From DASXHY01 sp036272195 (GTDB taxonomy: Bacteria; Verrucomicrobiota; Verrucomicrobiia; Limisphaerales; DASXHY01): a stretch of DNA of 64,000 nt. Numbering within the stretch: position 1 is the stretch's first letter; every line of letters begins with the position of its first letter. Shown one piece after another: positions 59,783 through 64,000 of the stretch. The translations under genes and the position numbers were made by a program. The stretch spans positions 114,693 through 178,692 of the forward strand of contig DATAZE010000028.1 of NCBI GenBank assembly GCA_036272195.1. Direction: 5' to 3'. The notes below the pieces were generated by a model, which saw nothing but the letters and a program-made list of their open reading frames with translations, did not search any database and was not told where the DNA came from.

Positions 59783-59821
59783 TGAGTCGAAGAATTTGAG
59801 AATTTATAAGTCAGGAACAAA

Positions 59822-60130
59822 ATGAAACGATACGAAGGTCTGTTTATATTGGAAACCGCGGGCAAGGAAGAGGGCATCAAGGATGCCATCGATAAGATTT
59901 CAGCCGAAATCACCAACGCGGGCGGCAAAGTGGAGACCGTGCAGAAGATGGACAAAAAGAGTTTTGCGCGCGTCGCCGACAAGAAACACAATTCCGGTTT
60001 TTACGTGAATGTGATTTTTGAGATTGAGCCGGGCGCCCTGTCGCCATTGAAGCAGCGTTTTGCGCTGGACGAGCAGGTGTTTCGCGTCCTCTTCACCCTG
60101 GCCGCCGAACTCACGACTGTCGGTAAATAA
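59822..60130 (+). CDS. rpsF: 30S ribosomal protein S6
   Basis: A 102-residue S6 protein of the small-subunit platform: KRYEGLFILETAGKEEGIKD, ITNAGGKVETVQKMDKKSFA, and FYVNVIFEIEPGALSPLKQR then FALDEQVFRVLFTL fit the family. It is followed closely by ssb and rplI, the usual rpsF-ssb-rpsR-rplI order, but rpsR (S18) is missing from this place. Confidence 0.93.
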   Translation: MKRYEGLFILETAGKEEGIKDAIDKISAEITNAGGKVETVQKMDKKSFARVADKKHNSGFYVNVIFEIEPGALSPLKQRFALDEQVFRVLFTLAAELTTVGK

Positions 60131-60140
60131 CTCTCAGGCC

Positions 60141-60593
60141 ATGGCCAGCTTTAACAAAGTCATCCTTGTCGGGAACCTGACGCGCGATCCGGAATTGCGC
60201 TACACTCCCAAGGGAATGGCCATTGCTAAAATCGGCCTGGCGGTCAACCGTAATTGGACGAGCGAATCGGGTGAGAAAAAAGAGGAAGTGACTTTCGTGG
60301 ACGTGGACATTTTCGGCCGGACGGCGGAAAATGTCGCGCAATACATGAAGAAAGGCCGCCCCATTCTCATCGAAGGCCGCCTGCGTCTCGACCAATGGGA
60401 TGACAAACAAACCGGCCAGAAGCGGAGCAAACTGGGGGTCGTCGGTGAAGTGGTGCAATTTCTCGGCAGCGCCACCGGAGGTAGTGGAGAAGGCGGAGGC
60501 GAAGCGCCTCGCCGCCAGCCAGCGCCCAGCGCCCCTGCCCCATCCAGCGCCGAGCCGGACATGCCGCCGCCCGATGACGATGTGCCTTTTTGA
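60141..60593 (+). CDS. ssb: Single-stranded DNA-binding protein
   Basis: A 150-residue SSB read from ATG 60141 (longer upstream frame lies in rpsF). The OB fold is ASFNKVILVGNLTRDPELRY, KIGLAVNRNWTS, VTFVDVDIFGRTAENVAQYM and GRPILIEGRLRLDQWDDKQT. A Pro/Ala/Ser-rich linker leads to the acidic tip MPPPDDDVPF, the conserved partner-binding tail. It is between rpsF and rplI. Confidence 0.96.
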   Translation: MASFNKVILVGNLTRDPELRYTPKGMAIAKIGLAVNRNWTSESGEKKEEVTFVDVDIFGRTAENVAQYMKKGRPILIEGRLRLDQWDDKQTGQKRSKLGVVGEVVQFLGSATGGSGEGGGEAPRRQPAPSAPAPSSAEPDMPPPDDDVPF

Positions 60594-60638
60594 TTCCTCG
60601 ATTTAATTGATTAACCTACTTAACGATTTAACGGTCAC

Positions 60639-61283
60639 ATGAAAACTGAAGTTATCCTTACCAGCAATATTATCGGACTGGGCGGCGAGTCGGACCAGGT
60701 CCGCGTCGCGGCCGGTTATGCCCGCAATTATTTGTTCCCGCAAGGCCTGGCCATCCCGGTCACACAGGCGAACAAGCGCCGTCTCGAAGCGCTCAAGCAA
60801 CGCCGCGCCGAGCGCGAAGCGCATGAGTTCAACACGATGAGCGAACTCGCCAAGGGCGTGACCAAGCTCATCTGCGTCATCAAGGTCAAGACGGGCGAGG
60901 ACGGCAAGATGTTCGGCACGGTCACGACCGGCATGATCGCGGACGAGCTCAAGCACCAGTTCGACATCACGCTCGATAAGCGGAAAATCCATCTCGAGCA
61001 CCCCATCCGCACGCTTGGTGATCATGACGTGGAATTGCGCCTGCACCATGATGTGAACACCACATTGAAGATTCGGGTGGAAAGCACGACGACGCTTCCC
61101 GCGGGTGCGGAAGCTCCCGCCGCTCCGGAAGGCAAAATTGCCGAACGGACCGAGAAGCGCGGCAAAGGCCGCCAGGTTGAGGCCGCCCCCGTTGAAGAAA
61201 AAGTTGAAACGACCGAAAAGAAGCCCAAAGCTGAAAAAGCTGCCAAGTCCGAGAAGCCGGCTAAAAAAGCCAAGGCTGAGTAA
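60639..61283 (+). CDS. rplI: 50S ribosomal protein L9 with long Ala/Lys/Glu tail
   Basis: L9 binds the base of the L1 stalk of 23S rRNA. Its N-domain has KTEVILTSNIIGLGGESDQV then RVAAGYARNYLFPQGLAIPV, followed by a helix and a C-domain (KMFGTVTTGMIADELKHQFD, KRKIHLEHPIRTLGDHDVEL). Typical L9 ends near residue 150; here a ~60-residue charged Ala/Lys/Glu/Pro tail extends it to 214. A strong terminator follows at 61305, so this is the end of the translation block. Confidence 0.96.
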   Translation: MKTEVILTSNIIGLGGESDQVRVAAGYARNYLFPQGLAIPVTQANKRRLEALKQRRAEREAHEFNTMSELAKGVTKLICVIKVKTGEDGKMFGTVTTGMIADELKHQFDITLDKRKIHLEHPIRTLGDHDVELRLHHDVNTTLKIRVESTTTLPAGAEAPAAPEGKIAERTEKRGKGRQVEAAPVEEKVETTEKKPKAEKAAKSEKPAKKAKAE

Positions 61284-61304
61284 GGTTCCGAATCAAATTT
61301 TTGC

Positions 61305-61331
61305 AAGGCAGGCCGAGTGGCCTGCCTTTTT
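61305..61331 (+). terminator. Rho-independent terminator after rplI
   Basis: AAGGCAGGCC and GGCCTGCCTT form a perfect 10-bp stem with loop GAGT, followed by TTTGTTTTT. It lies 22 bases after the rplI stop. Confidence 0.93.
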
Positions 61332-61336
61332 GTTTT

Positions 61337-61420
61337 TAGTGGCACGGGCGTCCCCGCCCGTGAGTTTCTTTTGAGAATATCAGATTCTGAAACGCACGCG
61401 CGAGGACGCCCGTGCCACTA
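61337..61420. repeat. Family A palindromic repeat, copy 3
   Basis: Arms TAGTGGCACGGGCGTCCCCG (left, continuing CCCGTGAGTTTC) and GAGGACGCCCGTGCCACTA (right). It sits between the rplI terminator and the stop of the convergent Gln-rich gene. Confidence 0.88.
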
Positions 61421-61972
61421 CCAATCCTTGAGCGGATGGTCGCGATCATGTTTCTGATCGCGGTTGTTGGGCAGCAGGGCTTCGTCGTTTTTCTGGGAAT
61501 CCAATAGCTGCTTGGCTTCATCGGGAGTCATCTGGCCGGACGGAGTTTGCTGTTCTTTTTGCTTCTGCTCGTCGGCCTGTTTTCCCTGATCCTTCTGCTG
61601 CTCTTTCTGTGGCTGCTGTTGCTTCTTCTGTTCTTCGTCCTGCTTTTGTTTTTGCTGCTGTTGCTGTTGCTGTTGGTTCTGCTTCTGTTGATCCTGTTTC
61701 GACTGCGACTGGTTTTGCTGGGATTGATTCTGCTGCTGTTGTTGCTGTTGCTGGTTTTGTTGTTGTTTCAACAATTCGTCCAGCTTCTTCAACTTGATGT
61801 CGTCGGGAAACTGTTTCAATCCCTTGTCCACCTGCTCTTTGGCGAGCGTGGTATTATTGGTCAAGTAAGCCTGGGCGCCGGTATGAAAAAAATCATCGGC
61901 ACTCTGCGCGCTGACTCTCTGCATCACCAACGCAAACAAGCTAATGCTGATTAGGAGTCGCAATGTCATCAA
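61418..61972 (-). CDS. Exported glutamine-rich protein of the Bat operon
   Basis: A 184-residue protein. The signal peptide is LRLLISISLFALVMQRVSAQ. A short TPR-like helical segment follows (FFHTGAQAYLTNNTTLAKEQ, VDKGLKQFPDDIKLKKLDEL). Residues ~67-150 are extremely rich in Gln and Lys, coded by CAG/CAA runs. The end is polar (MTPDEAKQLLDSQKNDEALL). The start at 61972 overlaps the end of the upstream VWA-TPR gene by about 30 bases. Position and TPR remnant suggest a BatC-like component acting in the periplasm. Confidence 0.78.
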   Translation of the reverse strand: MMTLRLLISISLFALVMQRVSAQSADDFFHTGAQAYLTNNTTLAKEQVDKGLKQFPDDIKLKKLDELLKQQQNQQQQQQQQNQSQQNQSQSKQDQQKQNQQQQQQQQKQKQDEEQKKQQQPQKEQQKDQGKQADEQKQKEQQTPSGQMTPDEAKQLLDSQKNDEALLPNNRDQKHDRDHPLKDW

Positions 61973-63632
61973 TGTCCTTCAATCGTTTTACGTAATCTTT
62001 GAATTGCTTGGCGGCGATATTGTTTTGCACCGCCTGCTGCAGGATGTCGAGCGCGCGATGGTAATTTCTCTGCCGCACGGAGTTGTCGGCTTCCTGCTTG
62101 GCCCGAAGCGCGGCCTGTCGCAATTGCTCAATCATCGCGACATTTTTTTTCGTGAATTCCAAATTGTGCACGGCGTCGACGTCGTTGGTGTCCAGCACGA
62201 CGGCGTTCTGAAAGCTCTTGATGGCCTGTTCCCACTGTTGCTGCACGCCGTCAAGGTCCTTGGCATTTTCGCCGAGGCGATATTGCGCATTGCCGATGTT
62301 AAAATACGACTTCTGCTGCAATTTAACATCCGGCGAAGCGAGGGCGGCGGTGAAACATTTCAAGGCCTCGTCGTAATTGGTGGCGCGGTACGCGGCATCA
62401 CCGGCGTCGAAAACCAGGCGGGCATCGGCGCTGTTCGTCTCAGCCAGGCGCTCAAATTCCTTCTGCGCGTCGGTAAATTTTCCCGCTTTGTAATCATTCA
62501 AAGCGGATGCAGGGGAAGCGCCGGCGGATGCGGTTATGCACATGAACATAACGAGCGTGGCGACCGCAGCCGCCGCGGCACCGGTTTCGGTGCCGGCACG
62601 AGGCAATTGATTTTTCGAATCATGGTGGGCCTTCGGTCGGCGCTCCGGGAAAAATATTTCTGCGATCAACAACAAAATGGCCACGGCCAAAAACCAATGA
62701 TAGCGTTCGTAAGGCTGTTTGAGCCATTGGCTTCTGGAGTCGGATTTTGGCAGTGGTGCAAGGCTTCTCTCGTAAAGCGCGTCCATGGTATTGGCGCCAC
62801 TGAGAGAGTAATAGCTGCCATCGGCGTCGGCTGCGATCTGTTTCAGCAGGGCTTCGTTGAGATGCGATTTGACGACGTTGCCTTGTTCGTCGCGGATGTA
62901 TTCCAGGTTTCCATTCGCGTCCTTATTTTGCAACAGCTCTCCGGCGGCGGTGCCGATGCCGACCGTGAAAATTCGCATGCCGTCTTTAGCGGCAGATTGC
63001 GCAGCCTGAATGGCGCCAGCATCAGTATCGTTATCCTCGCCGTCAGTGAAAAGCACGAGCACTTTGTAATTGTCACCCTCCTTGAAAGCCTGCGCAGCAG
63101 TTTTAATGGCTTCCGAGAGGGAGGAGCCGCCTTCGGAAATCGTGTGCACATCGAGCGCATCGACGCTTTGCTGAAACGCTGAGTTGTCAAACGTCAATGG
63201 GCATTCGAGAAAAGCGCTGCCAGCGAATGCCACGACGCCTAGCCGATCGGATTTCGCCTGTTGCATCAAACCGATGGCCGCAAGTTTCGCGCGCGTAAGG
63301 CGATTGGGCGCGATGTCCGAGGCCAGCATGCTTTTTGAGGTGTCGACCGCGACGATAATGTCGAGGCCGCGTTGCGCCACTTCCTCTTCGAAATACCCCC
63401 ACTGCGGCCGCGCGAGTGCAATAATGATAAACACTACTGCGCCGATGAGCAGGCCCGTGCGAATTTTTTGGCGCGTGCTGGAAACGCCAGTGATCAGCCC
63501 CGGAAGCAATCGCGATTGAATGAATTGCGCCATGAGTTTTTGGCGCACACGCCCGGACCACCAAAAAAACGCGAGCAGCGCGGGTGGAAATACCAGCAAG
63601 AGCCAGAGAATTTGGAGAGAAGCGAAGCTCAT
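61941..63632 (-). CDS. BatB-like VWA protein with C-terminal TPR domain
   Basis: A 563-residue membrane protein read from ATG 63632. It has N-terminal helices (LQILWLLLVFPPALLAFFWW and LLIGAVVFIIIALARPQ), a von Willebrand A domain with MIDAS motif VAVDTSKSMLASD and LVLFTDGEDNDT, a further membrane segment (WFLAVAILLLIAEIFF), then a second exported helix and TPR repeats (YKAGKFTDAQKEFERLAETN, AAYRATNYDEALKCFTAALA, YFNIGNAQYRLGENAKDLDG). This joins BatB and BatC functions, proteins linked to envelope stress in Bacteroidota and others. A longer frame up to 63704 only translates the AATGACG repeat (FVIRHSSFVIR). Confidence 0.88.
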   Translation of the reverse strand: MSFASLQILWLLLVFPPALLAFFWWSGRVRQKLMAQFIQSRLLPGLITGVSSTRQKIRTGLLIGAVVFIIIALARPQWGYFEEEVAQRGLDIIVAVDTSKSMLASDIAPNRLTRAKLAAIGLMQQAKSDRLGVVAFAGSAFLECPLTFDNSAFQQSVDALDVHTISEGGSSLSEAIKTAAQAFKEGDNYKVLVLFTDGEDNDTDAGAIQAAQSAAKDGMRIFTVGIGTAAGELLQNKDANGNLEYIRDEQGNVVKSHLNEALLKQIAADADGSYYSLSGANTMDALYERSLAPLPKSDSRSQWLKQPYERYHWFLAVAILLLIAEIFFPERRPKAHHDSKNQLPRAGTETGAAAAAVATLVMFMCITASAGASPASALNDYKAGKFTDAQKEFERLAETNSADARLVFDAGDAAYRATNYDEALKCFTAALASPDVKLQQKSYFNIGNAQYRLGENAKDLDGVQQQWEQAIKSFQNAVVLDTNDVDAVHNLEFTKKNVAMIEQLRQAALRAKQEADNSVRQRNYHRALDILQQAVQNNIAAKQFKDYVKRLKDIDDIATPNQH

Positions 63633-63638
63633 AACTCG

Positions 63639-63666
63639 AATGACGAATGACGAATGACGAATGACG
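63639..63666. repeat. AATGACG heptamer tandem array
   Basis: Four exact tandem copies of AATGACG, just upstream of the start codon of the VWA-TPR gene. Degenerate copies are at 26497-26523. Confidence 0.9.
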
Positions 63667-63747
63667 AACCGTTTGATTCTCTTTCGTGGAAAAACGGACG
63701 CCACGGCCCAAAGCTCGCTTCAGCCTTTCCGTAAATCGTAAATTCCC

Positions 63748-64000
63748 TCATGGCAGTCTCCTCAATAACGTGTGTTTCAAAAGGAGTTCGGTCAATAGCA
63801 GCGTGATGCCGGCCAAAATAAACCATCGGAAAAGTTCGTCGAACTGCGTATATTTTTTCACGATGGCTTCGGATTTTTCGAGGCTGTCGATCTCGGTGTA
63901 GATTTGTCGAAAATGCTCCGCGTTGTCGGCGCGATAATATTTTCCGCCGGTCATGTCCGCGATTTTCTGCAGTGTGTCTTCATCGATGTCCACAGGAACC
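63748..64000 (-). CDS. BatA-like VWA protein, C-terminal end (runs off window)
   Basis: The last ~83 residues of a protein whose start lies beyond the window. It reads VDIDEDTLQKIADMTGGKYY then RADNAEHFRQIYTEIDSLEK, which is the end of a VWA domain as in BatA, and a final membrane helix (LFRWFILAGITLLLTELLL) with a basic end. With the downstream VWA-TPR and Gln-rich genes it forms a Bat (aerotolerance) operon on the minus strand. Confidence 0.85.
   Translation of the reverse strand, partial: VPVDIDEDTLQKIADMTGGKYYRADNAEHFRQIYTEIDSLEKSEAIVKKYTQFDELFRWFILAGITLLLTELLLKHTLLRRLP

Noticed and set aside
61547..61954. A Leu-rich plus-strand frame that looks like a membrane protein
   Set aside because: It is the complement of the CAG/CAA glutamine tract on the minus strand, which by itself produces long Leu runs.
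63633..63704. N-terminal extension of the VWA-TPR protein (FVIRHSSFVIR)
   Set aside because: It translates the AATGACG tandem repeat; the ATG at 63632 begins a proper membrane anchor.

Overview
The window looks like a chromosomal segment of a soil or freshwater Verrucomicrobiota bacterium of the Pedosphaera/Limisphaerales type. This is inferred from protein families and layout, not from a search. The supporting signs are ECF sigma factors carrying a membrane segment and a fused C-terminal sensor-like domain (one of the DUF3738/TIGR03435 type), paired DUF5985 membrane proteins, a XylR-type PBP-AraC regulator next to a GH29 fucosidase, a Bat-type VWA operon, and many short palindromic repeats. 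Most of the DNA is GC-rich and densely coded. No phage, insertion sequence, CRISPR array or rRNA operon was seen. There is one tRNA (tRNA-Phe).

Layout. 1-3650: icd (5' part only), a methyltransferase, dxs and xseB, all on the minus strand. 3700-6840: XylR-like regulator and a secreted alpha-L-fucosidase broken by a 1-base frameshift. 6900-9800: a DUF433/DUF5615 toxin-antitoxin pair, a UbiE-like methyltransferase directly after bioB, and a small protein. 9850-15611: an RCC1-repeat secreted protein, then a tight five-gene operon (otsA-otsB fusion, mscS, HTH protein, two DUF5985 membrane proteins) that appears to couple trehalose synthesis with a mechanosensitive channel. 15800-19300: a divergent signalling locus (lone receiver protein; histidine kinase plus sigma54 activator) around a symmetric sigma54-like promoter. 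19550-26500: a HEPN-like protein beside tRNA-Phe, a Xer recombinase, a topoisomerase III and MnmE. 26560-36030: small proteins, YIP1, an FtsB-like protein, an operon with an isochorismatase-aldehyde dehydrogenase fusion and a LeuB-like dehydrogenase, two methyltransferases, a Rieske oxygenase, an ATP-grasp-like protein and frr. 36140-40600: a small protein, a double-SIS MurQ/GKRP-like protein, thpR, an aldo/keto reductase and a LuxR-type regulator. 41360-47904: a compact NRPS-P450 cluster (C-A-T, A-T, P450). 48120-53760: KDPG aldolase, a TolB-like secreted protein and two tandem sigma factors with sensor tails, the second frameshifted. 54100-56640: mnmA, a RelBE-type toxin-antitoxin pair and a methyltransferase. 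57360-61280: a translation block (prs, rplY, pth, rpsF, ssb, rplI). 61410-64000: Bat operon.

The most unusual theme is palindromic repeat elements that lie not only between genes but also inside conserved reading frames, which they leave open. This is seen in MnmE, in MnmA (less certain) and in the MurQ/GKRP-like protein, and it recalls the Rickettsia palindromic elements. One repeat is nested inside another at 32802-32915. Other points of interest are the trehalose-MscS-DUF5985 operon, the symmetric sigma54-like element, the minimal NRPS-P450 cluster without a release domain, the isochorismatase-ALDH fusion, and a small paralogous protein family present twice. All functional calls rest on motif recognition by eye; no alignment or database search was run.
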